The translations under genes and the position numbers were made by a program. From NCBI GenBank assembly GCA_030710605.1, contig CP092886.1, positions 48,151,794-48,215,793 on the forward strand: a stretch of 64,000 nucleotides of DNA, read 5' to 3'. Under the pieces are notes generated by a model that made no database searches, was not told the DNA's origin, and was given only the letters and a program-made list of their open reading frames with translations. The DNA comes from Cordylochernes scorpioides (taxonomy: Eukaryota > Arthropoda > Arachnida > Pseudoscorpiones > Chernetidae). Shown piece after piece: positions 12,690-23,379 of the stretch; within the stretch, counting starts at the first letter, position 1, and each line of letters opens with the position of its first letter.

Positions 12690-12780
12690 TATTTAAAAAT
12701 GCCTATTTTGGATCATAAAGTTTTTATTTCCGATATTTCGTGAGGCAACTGGCCAAACTTCCTCAGGCGACAATATATAT
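12690..12780 (-). mobile_element. PLE-tail insertion, left haplotype only
   Basis: A roughly 85-bp segment with CTGAGGA and CGAAATATC on the minus strand, ending in a TTTGGATCATAAAG-type tail. It is absent at the matching site in the other arm (near 37430), where only a TATA repeat remains. It inserted into an AT dinucleotide run, as the other tail copies did. Confidence 0.65.
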
Positions 12781-12799
12781 ATGTTAAAGCTTACCTGGA

Positions 12800-13550
12800 T
12801 ATGTGAAAGAGAGAAAAAAAACATTTTTTTTTTTCTCAAAATATTTCGAGGGATTTCTCTCTTCTCAAATCCAGTTACGCCTTTTTTCTATAGAAAGATA
12901 TCAACTCTGTCTTCATTATCGCATTTTTCAACGCACACCTGCGGATTTACCGTGAAAGTGAACTTTCTGATTCCTTGTGTAAATCTTAAGTTGCTTTAAA
13001 ACGGGTTTCACTGATTGAAATTTCGACAAGGCTCGACCCGTAGGCGTTCCAGAAATTTTAAATTCCTTATGGAAGCCGAGAATTCCAAAGTTGGAATATT
13101 TTCTAAGAATCTCAACGTTATCGTTGAGAAGATGTAGCAAAATTTGGATGCCACGCGTAACCATTTATTAAATAATTGATAATGAAATGCTGACACGCGG
13201 CCTTAACATTTTAACATTTTATGAGGTGTAACTTTCAGACTCTTTAAGAAAAATTTCCAACTTTGGTATCCTCAGGTTCCAGAACTAATTTTAAGTTTAT
13301 TTAAGTTTCTATAACACCTACAGACCGAGATTTGTCGAAAGCTCAATCATTGAGAAATTCGTTAGAAAACTCCCGTATGGGCACCCAGAAGAAATATCTA
13401 AAGGTTATTAAATAGAGAAATTGAATGATTTATTGTACATAAATCATTGCGCTAAAAGTATCAATATCATATAGAAGTATTCAAATCAGGTCGCGCGTAC
13501 AAGGGTTACTAGCAAGAGAATATGTGGCCTGAAGAGAGAGAGGGTGGCCG
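12800..13550. other. Non-coding DNA, nothing recognised
   Basis: Moderately AT-rich sequence present in both arms. It has short open frames on both strands and no identifiable domain. Confidence 0.45.
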
Positions 13551-13557
13551 AGCCGCA

Positions 13558-13615
13558 ACTTACCGCACGCCGCTACTGACGCCCGGCCCGAGTGCCCAGC
13601 GCTATTTGTAGCCGT
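13558..13615 (-). promoter_or_regulatory. Candidate promoter with tiny first exon
   Basis: On the minus strand TACAAATA at 13610-13603 is followed 33 bp later by GTCAGTAG (A at 13577). After 14 nt comes a strong donor, GTAAGT, at 13563-13558. The surroundings are GC-rich. This is the layout of the promoter at 62660-62720, and both use TACAAATA. I did not identify downstream coding exons. Confidence 0.4.
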
Positions 13616-13894
13616 GCCAGGATCAAGGTCACTCTGTGAAACACATTAATCTGAAGAACGTTCTCTTCATTTTTCTTCCCCGAAAGCAAGCGGGGGAGCA
13701 GCTCCGAATGGAAATTCCGCTTCAGATAGCCAACCGTTATCTTCGCCCAGTTAATTGTTGCCACGTACCCTTTGGAGAATTCTGCTGGAATTTCTTTTTA
13801 AAATGTGAATCTATTATCGTGATGAACGCTAAATATTTTGTTCTAGTTATTAAAAAAGAGACATTTTTTTAAACATTCACCAAATATTAGGGGA

Positions 13895-14085
13895 GTTTAC
13901 TGGAGAACCCTCCAAGCGGTTTCGCCAAGTTGATCTACCCGATCGCTACAGATATCACATAGGCTATTCGCTTATAAAGTCTGCATATTGCTTCTTATCC
14001 GTAGTACATAATACTTGTAGCGTTCTGGAAGGTCAAATTGATGAAACGGCTTGGAGAGTTCACCACTAATGAGCAGTGCTTTTCC
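13895..14085. mobile_element. MITE B, second copy
   Basis: CCTCCAAGCGGTTTCGCC at 13909 pairs with GGCTTGGAGAGTTCACC near 14050 as imperfect terminal inverted repeats. The interior has no coding capacity. The right-arm copy is about 36130-36320. Confidence 0.65.
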
Positions 14086-15805
14086 AATATTTTCATATTC
14101 AGTGTAGTTTTGGAAATTTATATTTTCAAAAAATGTTCAAATTTAACTTTTAGAAATTGTATTTTGATTTGAATGGGAGCGTATTTAAACACTATAATGT
14201 ATAGCCTAATAGCAAACTCTTTGACAATTTGTCATGAGAAACAGGCACTCTTATAAAACTCGCCACTCTAGTCGCTCTGTTGCTTTAGCTCTCAATACTT
14301 TATTAGTCATGTTTAAATAGTTCGTAAGATTTTAAAATGGCCGAAAGAAGACGTAAAGTGATGCTATAGAAAGAAGCCGGAAGACGAGTGGACAACCAAT
14401 CACTGGCGTGGATAGATTCTTCTCTGTTAAATAATCTCTGTAATATCAAAAATATATTCTTTAGACATCAATTAGTATAGGGCTTGTCTCAGGCCAGTTG
14501 GCGAGAGCATCTCATGCCCAATATAATTATAATAAATAATAAACCATTCAATATTCTTTAATAAAACGAAGAGAGCCAGTAAAGTCAGAGTATTTAGAAC
14601 CTTCTGGAAATTCAGTATCTGTAATTACTGAGAGGAAAAGGTTTCAAAAGTGTGGTCGCTATTCGAAAAGATCAGCCTTTGTTTCCAATTCATTACAGAT
14701 CACAAGGGCGATCAAACCGCAGCAAGCTTGGTGACACCAACACAACTTGACCGTGTAGTAACAGAGCAATGTTCTATCAACGAAGGAAGCAGGGGACACA
14801 TATTTTGGTCTAGAGAGGTCCTGAGTCTAATTAATATCCTTGGATCATTACTGAAGATTCAATTTTAGTGAAGACATTGTGAATGTAAGGGCAAGGCTTT
14901 CTTTGAGCCGGGGGGGGGGGGGGGATGATCCGAAAGATGGGGCAAACCATTAGCAAATGAAAGTTGTAAGGTCAAGAGAGGCTTTTTCCTAAAGTATCCA
15001 CCTGATTCCGGTATAATTTTACTTTTGACTAAATTTTTCTATATTTATATTTGTACTAATTTTTCTATAGTTTCATTTATATGTTTAGTGCTAATGATAC
15101 TATATTTCGGGCATAACCTTTCGAAGGAAGTATAATTAAATGAGCATACATTACGGTATTTAAACCACCGTTCAAATAACTGTGTATATCACTAGAGACC
15201 CATCTCATAGTAACGAAGGCTCTAAACATAGCTTTTAATTCTGAGATGTCGAGGTAAAACCAAGGAAAAAATTTAATTCAAGTGGTTCGTCTAATTGGAT
15301 TTCAGGAATTTAGACTTAGATTTATTCCTAATCATTTTTCCTATAAACATTTTTCTTTTCTTAATCCTAGGAGGGATGAGAGTCGTGGAAGATCCTTCAC
15401 TGTCCGGAAGAGAAATTTATCGATAGATAACATTCTTGACTAATTATTGTACGTATTTCCAGGTAGGAAAAAACACAGCTCTCTTTTAATAAATGCAATG
15501 GAAAGTTATATTTAGTAAATACATCCAAACAATTCATCTTTTGATATTCCCTGTGGAATACACGCATATTAAGATTAGTGAATAAACCATAAAATCAGCT
15601 TTGGAAATGTGAAAAAAAGCTTTTCTATATACCATGGTTTCAGGCTGTGACTCTCATCAGTACAGGAAGACGTATTTGTTGTTCACGACAAAATGCATTG
15701 AACGAAATGTTTAATATTTCGGAGTTAATCTAAATTTTGTACAGGACATTTGCTGAAACATGACTTCATACAATACTGATAAGCATTCTATGTTTTTTAA
15801 AATAT
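14086..15805. other. Non-coding DNA with a G run
   Basis: Holds a run of about 14 G near 14911-14924. At this point the other arm carries a 398-bp extra segment (34868-35265). No gene is recognised. The 72-codon frame at 14650-14868 is also open in the other copy but has no known domain. Confidence 0.45.
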
Positions 15806-16105
15806 ATTATCCCTAGTACACGTGGTACAGGCCACGATAATCATAGTGGGTAGAAGTTGGCGAATGCTTTTACTGTAAGTGCCCCACATGTCTACACATG
15901 GGAAAAGCAGTTCGACTTTTGCACTTATAAATGAGCCAGAGCCCCGTTTGGTTACTTACACTCGCTGGTTGAGTTGGACTTTTGCAAGAATCGGGGGCCA
16001 TTGGAGAATTTTTTTCAATCAGAAAAAAAAGTGCCCAATGCAGGATTCGATCCCGGGTCGTAGCGGTCGAAAACCAATGGTTTAGACATCCTTCCATCGA
16101 CTCCT
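15806..16105 (-). mobile_element. tRNA-derived SINE, copy 2
   Basis: Minus-strand copy running from a tRNA-like head with GGGATCGAATCC (near 16050) to the CTAGGGATAA end at 15806. Its allelic partner lies at 33663-33968. Overlapping open frames on both strands are shadows of the SINE. Confidence 0.85.
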
Positions 16106-17543
16106 TAGCATTATATGTGAATTTGGCTAATGGCAAATCAAACGGGAAACTTTGTGGTAAACGAGTCAGTTCTTTTACACGTAGAGCTTTGTCGTGCGAT
16201 GTGTATTCTAGCTCCATATGTGCTGCTATTGTCGTCTCTCGTGAGTCATTCCAGATTCTTACTGAAAATTCAGCAATCTTAGACCTAATACTCCCATAAC
16301 ACCAATAGAATTATCAATCTGTAATAATATACGGTTAGGTAAAGGAATAATACCCAAGTAGTCATGGACACAGAGTGGAGCTGTAAATATATTAATGCAA
16401 TAATGAATAAAAATTAAAACGAGAGATAAAGTGTCAAGATATCAAATAATAAAAAAAAGAAGAGAGATCATTTGAAAATAAGCAGGTTATTCTGATCAGG
16501 AGCCTTTGTCTCATATTTAAAGTCTTTTTTTTTATTTCCATGAATCACGACTAAATACGCTAGAAATTTAAAAAAAAATGGCTAAAAGGGTATCTATTAT
16601 TTATAGAATGAAATTTGATACTTTACCGACCTCATTGAAAAAAAAAATCAGCACTTCACGCCTCTCAAAGAGCTCTGTATGAGGTATCCCTTCTTATTTA
16701 CATACTGCATTTGAAAGTATAAAACATTGTACATGCTCTTTCTCTGCGTTGCTTTGATTTCTTGTCTACATCTCTCTGGTATTTTTATTTTCTTATATAC
16801 TTATTACCTGCTATTTGTTCACCTCTTATACACTTGTAGACCATTTAACGAATATTTTCCTATTGTATATTCGCCCATATATGTGCAAAAAACCATCTCT
16901 CCTGTTAAAATTACATCGAAACAATATAAATTGTCTCCTGTACAAGAACGAAACAATTGGAGCTAAAGAATGTGCCACAACATGGGTAATAAGGAAAATG
17001 ATTTATTTTAACACATTTTAAAACGAAGATACTCCTTCTCTCTGGTACATGGATACCATCCTCCTTTAACTTTGCGTTTTATTCTGTTCTGAAAATTGAC
17101 CCTGGCATATTACCAACTAAAACACCATTTGAGCCAACTTAGCCGAATTGAAAACTCTCCTACATCGAATGTTATCAAATTGGAACTGTCCTTGTGCTGA
17201 TGAAGAACCGAGACCATGAGATTGTCTTTTGTCTGAATTTGTGAAATCTGATGTTGTATTCTTTATCTCCATCTTTGCGTTTCACATAGGGCTGATAAAA
17301 TGCATCGTTTGAATCCATTTTTAAAAGGAAAGGTATTTCTTCTGATACATAAATATAATCATTACCCAAACTTTGCGTTAAAAATGTATATATATATATA
17401 TTATATATAGGTTCTTAGAATAATTTCAAAAGTAGAAATACAATCAGGAAAATTGAAACAAGTTTCTTTATCAGTTTAAAATGGCAAGTTTTCAAGCGTC
17501 AACTGATCATCAGTCCAATTGTTTCGCGGTTACATATACAATA
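16106..17543. other. Non-coding DNA
   Basis: No gene recognised. A segment near 16640-16760 (with AAGTATAAAACATTGTACAT) is duplicated in inverted orientation in the extra right-arm segment at 34868-35265. Confidence 0.45.
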
Positions 17544-17760
17544 TACACTCATAGAAAAAACTTAAGGAAATAGAAAGTCTTTTTCTGTTTTTTTTTTTTT
17601 TTTTTTGAGAGACAGAGACAATTTTGTTCATACTTAGCTATCTCGTTTGGTCTTCAATATAGATCACTGTATAAAATATTTTTCATAGTTATTGTCTGAA
17701 TCCTGATATACATGCTAGGTAACAAAGGTACAACTTCCTAAAGTTTTGTCCATGAATGTA
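17544..17760. mobile_element. MITE A, second copy
   Basis: Ends TACACTCATAG and CATGAATGTA in inverted orientation, with the shared interior blocks CAGACAATAA and GATAGCTAAG on the minus strand. About 217 bp and non-coding. The allelic copy is 31733-31938. Confidence 0.75.
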
Positions 17761-17788
17761 TATATAAATGTGCTGAAATAATATTGAT

Positions 17789-17879
17789 ATTTTACACAAA
17801 TAAATTTACTGGCAATGCGTTTCTTTTAAATATCATCAAATATTATCTATTGCCAGTAAATTTATTTGTGCAAAATTTT
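17789..17879. repeat. Hairpin repeat
   Basis: CAAATAAATTTACTGGCAAT near 17797 pairs with ATTGCCAGTAAATTTATTTG near 17849. The loop is about 34 bp. Present in both arms. Confidence 0.8.
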
Positions 17880-18302
17880 AACGATAGATGGCAATTAAAT
17901 TTATAAATATGGATATTTACATATTCAAAAAATTTATCTTTACTCTGAGTACTTTAGAGACTTAAAAAACTTATACTAAATATACATCGAATAAAATTTT
18001 GAAAATGTGCAAAGGAAATATTTTAATTGATTAAGAAATTGTTGAAAATGAAGGGGGAGAGAGATAACAAATCATAACACCTTTGGATAAAATTACATGG
18101 ATTTATCTCTGTAATGTGTGTTGGTATTGCTGAGGTATTTCAATTCTACGCTTTAATTTTTTTCTCAGAATATCTTTCAAATTCTTTTCAATATATTTGG
18201 CACATAAGTAAACCAGTTTTAGAGGATAAATATATTTTAAGTATTGAGATTTTTAGCTAAACTTTTCAGATATGTATGTCACCTCTATTTATGAAAAAAA
18301 AA

Positions 18303-18415
18303 AAGAACAAATGTGAAATTGTACTGGGATAATGTAAATAAATTAAGAAAAAGGCATAAGGAAATGCCCTTTTCTTAATTTATCCACCTTATCCAGTACA
18401 ATTTCACATTTGTTC
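18303..18415. repeat. Inverted repeat of hammerhead-element ends
   Basis: GAACAAATGTGAAATTGTAC at 18304 pairs with the complementary block ending at 18415, and the centre carries AATTAAGAAAA and its complement. It is the head-to-head junction of two copies of the element that continues to 18725, a common arrangement for PLE-type insertions. Confidence 0.75.
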
Positions 18416-18725
18416 TATTTTTCACATTGTTTCGTGTCCTCGCGCACTTCTGGCCTTAATTACCCGTTTCTTGATTTTTCAAGATGCCTGATATCCAGTT
18501 TTTTGGTCGTTAAGGTACAGCTTTGCACCACACTGACGAGGGCCAAAAGCCCCGAAACGCGTACGTGGTTAACTTTTTTTTTATTAATCAAGAATGGGTA
18601 TATGGCCAATTCTGGAATAATTTAAAAAGCAACGAATAGTTGATGTTTATTCCGATAGATGGCGCAATCCAGCAGCAACTTTCAGGTTCACGATGAGGAG
18701 ATGCATTTTTCTTAATTTACCTCTA
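18369..18725 (+). mobile_element. Retrozyme- or PLE-like element with hammerhead
   Basis: A roughly 340-bp non-coding unit flanked by direct TTCTTAATTTA blocks at 18373 and 18710. It contains GTACAATTTCAC, a GGTCGTTAAGGTACAGC block, a hammerhead-like core at 18526-18568, and an AGATGGCGCAA block near the end. Non-autonomous retroelements (retrozymes) and PLE terminal repeats are known to carry type I hammerheads, and this unit fits that class. It is also present in the other arm at 30770-31140. Confidence 0.6.
18526..18568 (+). ncRNA. Candidate type I hammerhead ribozyme
   Basis: CTGACGA at 18533-18539 matches the CUGANGA box. A stem of GGGC with GCCC follows, closed by a CAAAA loop, and then GAAA and CGCGTAC. 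CCAC before the core can pair with GTGG after it as helix I, and helix III would be very short, as in PLE hammerheads. This copy has one extra C between stem II and GAAA. The allelic copy at 30925-30970 lacks it and has an exact core. Self-cleavage is inference. Confidence 0.6.
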
Positions 18726-18929
18726 AATTTATTGTAGGCATTTGCGAAATAATTGGCCTGATGACTGGTTAACTTTTGAAAGCTCGCCATTTTAAATTAA
18801 TAACTAAACATTTTGGAATTCTCCTTATTGATATATTGTGTTTATATATGTATATAATTAAAATAGGGGCATATTTTGGATCAAAATATTCATTAAATTT
18901 CAATATTTCGACGAGGCTGTTCGCCTATC
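18726..18929. mobile_element. Hammerhead-like relic and PLE tail piece
   Basis: At 18757 an exact CTGATGA is followed by a weak stem and GAAAGCTCGCC. A block reading TATTTTGGATCAAAATATTC near 18871 matches the PLE-tail family, oriented on the minus strand. Both arms carry it. Confidence 0.45.
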
Positions 18930-19290
18930 TTCTTCTCGGAAAAATTAAAACTCCTTGTAAGTTTATTATCCGCGTGATGCGCGCACGAGAAGTGTTGTTT
19001 TACATAACATATGTTGGTGTGACCAGACCATTTAATTTGAATTATTGTATCTTCAGAAATAAAATGCTATATAATCGTATATATTTGACTATTTTTGTTT
19101 TAACTGTAGGTATGATTGTTAAAATCAGTTAAAACAAAAATAGTCAAAATATATATAGTATTTTATTTCTGAAGATACAACAATTCAAATTAAATGGTCT
19201 GGTCACACCAACATATGTTATATAAAACAACACTTCTCGTGCGCGCATCATGCGGATAATAAGCTTACAAGGAGTTTGAATTTTTCCGAG
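18930..19290. repeat. Inverted repeat adjoining the mariner copy
   Basis: About 150 bp at 18935-19085 returns inverted at 19140-19290. The arms share CATAACATATGTTGGTGTG and a CTCGTGCGCGC block. The second arm runs straight into the mariner coding sequence and replaces its expected 5' part. The ends match neither mariner nor the MITEs. Confidence 0.75.
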
Positions 19291-19297
19291 AAGATAG

Positions 19298-20246
19298 GTG
19301 AACAGCACTTCAACAACAGACGAAAAAATTAATGAAGTGGAGAAAATGATATTGGCCAATCGTCGAATCACCGTTAGAGAAGTTGCTGAGGACCTAAACA
19401 TATCGATTGGCTCGTGCCTTTCGATTTTTATCAATGATTTGGGCATGAGACGGGTCGCCGCGAAATTCGTACCAAAATTGCTCAATTGCGACCAAAAACA
19501 GCATCGCATGAACCTTGCTAATGAGATGTTAGACTCTGTCCGCGACGACCCAAATATGCTCCAGAGGGTCATAACTGGTGACGAAGCGTGGGTTTATGGT
19601 TATGACGTGGAAACCAAAGCTCAATCATCTCAATGGAAGCTGCCGCACAAACCAAGACCGAAAAAAGCACGCCAAGTTCGGTCGAATGTGAAAGTTTTGC
19701 TGACAGTTTTCTTCGATTGCAGGGGCGTGGTGCATCATGAGTTCTTGCCACAGGGTAGAAGGGTCAATAAGGAATATTACCTGCAAGTTATGCGCAATTT
19801 GCGCGAAGCAATCCGCCAGAAACGCCCGGATTTGTGGAAGAACAAAAATTGGCTTTTGCACCACGATAACGCCCCTGCTCACACATCGTTGCTTGTGCGC
19901 GACTTTTTGGCCAAAAAACAACACACTAATGATGCCGCAGCCACCGTATTCGCCAGATCGGGCCCCCTGTGACTTTTTCTTGTTCCCTAAACTGAAGAGG
20001 CCCATGAAAGGACGACGTTACGCTACGCTTGACGATATAAAGACGGCATCGAAGGAGGAGCTGAAAAGGTTTTTTAAAAAATGATTTTTTGAAGTGCTTC
20101 GAAGATGGAAAAACCGTTGGCACAAGTGTATAATATCTCATGGGGATTACTTTGAAGGGGACAAAATAGGTATTCATGAATAAATAAATAATATTTGAAA
20201 AAAAAAAACACAAAAGTCGCGATACCTTTTGAACACACCTCGTATA
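19298..20246 (+). pseudogene. Mariner-family transposase, 5'-truncated, frameshifted
   Basis: The reading frame encodes the second helix-turn-helix region and the DDE/D catalytic domain of an irritans-like mariner transposase, which would cut and paste the element at TA sites. Visible landmarks are TGDEAWVYGYD (first Asp), HHDNAPAHTS (second Asp) and YSPDRAPCDFF (third Asp, the D,D34D pattern). The first helix-turn-helix and the 5' inverted end are missing; an unrelated inverted repeat adjoins instead. An A-run one base too long near 19915 shifts the frame before the third Asp. Downstream, the 3' inverted repeat ends with GAACACACCTCGTA at about 20231-20244. It cannot encode a working enzyme as written. 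The allelic copy (29251-30185) is intact at this A-run but broken elsewhere. Confidence 0.9.
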
Positions 20247-20269
20247 TATATATATATATGAAAAAAAAT

Positions 20270-20545
20270 AAAAGATAAGTGGGTCAGGTGTTGATATTAA
20301 AAATTAAAAAGGCATCTCCTGACCGCTCTGCCATCTAAAAAGCACATGTGCTCGTGGTCAGGAGATGCCCTTTTTTATTTTTAATATATATATATATATA
20401 TCTCGGAGCAAGCTAAATAAACGTTTAGTTTATTTTTGCTCCACTAGATGGCGCTCTGCCATCTAAAAAGCACATGTGCTCGTGGTCAGGAGATGCCTTT
20501 TTTATTTTTAATATCAACACCTGACCCACTTATCTTTTTTTTTTT
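20270..20545. repeat. Nested fold-back element with GGTCAGG ends
   Basis: GGGTCAGGTGTTGATATTAA at 20280 pairs with TTAATATCAACACCTGACCC near 20511. Inside, GGCATCTCCTGACC and GGTCAGGAGATGCC repeat in both orientations with GATGGCGCTCTGCCATCT. It looks like several copies of one short element inserted into each other. The other arm has the same structure with an extra PLE-tail pair inserted. Confidence 0.75.
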
Positions 20546-20742
20546 TTCATATATATATATACCGATTGAGGCGTATATTATAGTAGATAATCAACATTGG
20601 CTAAAGGAATTCTGTTGTGTTTATGGGCATACATCCACTTGGGTAGTGCCAGAGAGAGGTTGCATAATATATGTTGCATATATTAATCGAAAGATAGAGG
20701 TTGCCTGGCCAGAATTCATATTTATATTTAAAAAAAAAATAG

Positions 20743-20796
20743 ACACTTCGGCCAGTTGGAGTTTTTTATTTTAAAAAACTCCAACTGGCCGAAGTG
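20743..20796. repeat. Short perfect hairpin
   Basis: CACTTCGGCCAGTTGGAG at 20743 pairs with CTCCAACTGGCCGAAGTG ending at 20796 across an AT loop. Present in the other arm at 28508-28563. Confidence 0.85.
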
Positions 20797-21809
20797 CATA
20801 TATTAATGTCTATAGTTGTCTCGGGCACAACGCGCCATATTATGGATTAGAAGGTTCCAGGTTCGGATCCTTGTAGCTTTTTAAAAAATAATCGTGAAGG
20901 TAGCTCCCTTAAGACATTTTTGTGACATACCAACATTGTCATTTTGCCCCATAGTCATCCCAAGGTCATGTACCATGCTGAATTTCATTTAGATGGTAAA
21001 ATCACGATTTTGATGAAAATATATCGTCAAATAATCTCTAGACTTCTAAACTATAGTTTAGAAACACATATAGAAAGATTATAAATTATAAAGAGAAAAT
21101 TTCTTATATTGGAGTTGCACTGAAAGAGGATATACTCTAAAAAAAAACCTCAATGGAAATGGAGGGCACGCGTGTTATATTTAGTATATGTATAATTTAT
21201 CAAATTCACAATAGAGAATATTCCAACTAATCGAAAGAAAATCGTAATTTCTCGGTACAAACATTCTTGAATTCATTTTTAAAATTAATGTCATTTCGAT
21301 CTTTTTTTCGCTAAAATATATTTAAAGTTATTCAAATCCAAGCGAGAACGCACGAATATTTCCTTGCAAAATTTCTCTCACGGGAAAATTTGATGTCAAT
21401 ATCTTTATGAAAAGGTTCTAGAAACCCAAAGCTTTACGAATGATTCTACAATGAAGTTCGAATAACGGTTGCCTGGTCCCCGGCCGTCGGTCGGACGACC
21501 TCGAATCGCGCGGTGGTGAAAACGCGATCACAGCTGATGTCACTGTCCCCCGAGATAGATTGACCACTGTAGGAAATGGGATTCTAATTGTTTCTCACCA
21601 CCTGACTGACAACTTCTTTCTTCTGATTTTATCAGCTAGCGCGCACGAATAATGAACAATAGCCATATCTAGCAGACTTATACCGCCTATTTAAAGCAGA
21701 ATTTTCATATTCCCAAAAATATATATTATTTTTTAAAGATTGATACAAGTATATTGTATATTGTGTATATTGTATACTTGTTTATTGTGTACGTTTGTTA
21801 CAATATTAT
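20797..21809. other. Non-coding DNA with a short GC-rich patch
   Basis: A CpG-rich patch lies near 21475-21565 (CGGCCGTCGGTCGGACGACC) in otherwise AT-rich sequence. It could be regulatory, but I see no TATA/initiator pair or exon. The right-arm copy is about 27730-28500. Confidence 0.4.
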
Positions 21810-21980
21810 ATGGTTGTCCCAAAATTTCGTGTTTTTTTTTTGTTTTTTTGCGAATACATAATACAATTACTTTATAAATAATACAAAGACATTATACATA
21901 ACGACGAATAATATTATGGCGAATTATATTGGTATGTCAATTTTTTTGCAAGTGTTTACGAATTTTTGAGTCAACCTTGT
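21810..21980. mobile_element. MITE C, second copy
   Basis: TGGTTGTCCCAAAATTTCGT at 21811 and its near complement ending TCAACCTTGTA at 21981 form terminal inverted repeats. In the other arm this element (26988-27490) is split by a SINE. Confidence 0.75.
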
Positions 21981-22203
21981 ATCTGCCTTTATGTCACATC
22001 TAATATTTTTTAGTTTGTGGTCATCTGGCTTTTCAGACAACTTTTATTAAACAAATAAACTTAAAAGAAATAAGTGATTTGTCAAGAAATATATCAATAA
22101 ATTCTATAAGTTAATAATTTAAATGGTTAGCATAGATTTATTTATAATTATCAATTGTATTTGGCTCTATAACCTTCATCTGTTCAGCCTTCCCAAGTAT
22201 CGA

Positions 22204-22400
22204 CTGCAATGATTGGATTGCCTAGGCCATGTGGATAGATCTAACACCCTCCCCAGCAAGGCCTTGGAGGGTTTAAACCCAGGAGAACGAGGAAGAGGAA
22301 GACCAATGACCAATTAAATCGATAACGTCAAAAGAAATGGACGAACCAATCTCCCAAAAGAGAAAATACCGTCCAAGCCAATTATGGAAACCTTTTTTGA
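22204..22400 (+). pseudogene. Relic of a non-LTR retrotransposon C-terminus
   Basis: In one plus frame the translation reads LGHVDRSNTLPSKAL, then GERGRGRPMTN, a stop, and IDNVKRNGRTNLPKE. The pattern of a WLGH-type motif, a spacer, RGRP and an acidic/basic tail is typical of the end of non-LTR (RTE/Jockey-type) polyproteins. In-frame stops show it is dead. No other part of the element is recognisable nearby. The right-arm copy is 26590-26785. Confidence 0.5.
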
Positions 22401-23084
22401 GGAATTTTTATTTGAACTGCCCCAATGATCTTGAATGGACTATGCATTGACAACACACAACAAATAATTTTGATAATGTAGCATACTTCATGATATCTTT
22501 ATAAATTCTTTTAACATAAATATCAAACTTATTTTGAATGTAATTTTTTTGTTTTATCCTCTCAAGTTTCCATTTCATATCCATTTCTCGCTCTTACTCT
22601 CCCTCTTTTTTACACTGAAACAACATAAATTACCTATAGCTTTTTAATGTCTTACAAACAATTGTATGTTCTATTTTGTTTCCATTACTTTATTATCTTC
22701 ATGAACAATTCTTCTCAATTTAAATATTGGCAAAGCATTTGGCAACAAGATATTTGAGAAAGTTCATGCAGTCTTCGGCCCCCAAAAACCCATCTCTATG
22801 CAGAAATCATTTGTAACCTATTTTGTACACCCAATGAACAACTCTGCTGTGTCAAAGGTCCTACAAATTGTTGCCCGCAAAAAAAAAAAGAAAAAAAAAG
22901 AGCTCGGTTCACTTAGAATCTGTGGATACATCTATTCATTATGGATTACTCAAACAGCAAGCTAAGATGTGTTGCTACGCAGAATATTTGTCCGCCATTG
23001 TAAATAACTAAAGTTCGACTTACATCCCTGGTATATAGTTAGAGATACATTTTAAACGCTCCAGGAACTTGGGTTTCGGGGTTT
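22401..23084. other. Non-coding DNA; end of left arm
   Basis: No gene recognised. An A-rich run lies near 22880-22900. Homology with contig 2 stops exactly at 22980. Confidence 0.5.
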
Positions 23085-23230
23085 TTAAAAATTATATATG
23101 TATATATTAATTAAAAGGCTTATTTTTGATTTAAAATAAAACAAACATTTTATTTATAACAAAATGCCAATATTTCAATTGGCTATACGCCTAACTTTGT
23201 CAGGGCTTTTCTTGTTTTTAAACTGTTTTG
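23085..23230 (-). mobile_element. PLE-tail-like repeat with hammerhead-like motif
   Basis: On the minus strand CCTGACAAAG is followed by a TTAGGC/GCCAA stem and GAAATATTGGC, then the AT-rich tail of the family at 7010-7240. One position of the CUGANGA box is changed. Outside the duplicated region. Confidence 0.6.
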
Positions 23231-23379
23231 ATTGATCCCGCGATGCCTTCACGCGACGATATATAAAATATTGACAACTATGGGGCTAAAATCTTTTAAA
23301 TATATACACACAAATATAAATAAACTATAAAAATTAAATAATAATATATGAGCCCTAATAAGTTTAATAAAAGAATTTT

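Larger units (their letters stand above)
1341..22980 (+). repeat. Left arm of 22-kb inverted duplication
   Basis: Every stretch I compared recurs, reverse-complemented and nearly identical, in 26004-48842. The first matching base pair is 1341 with 48842 and the last is 22980 with 26004. Differences are discrete insertions, homopolymer length changes and scattered substitutions. The arm is inside a contig, while its partner is bounded by two 100-N gaps, which points to an allelic contig placed in inverted orientation. Confidence 0.95.
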
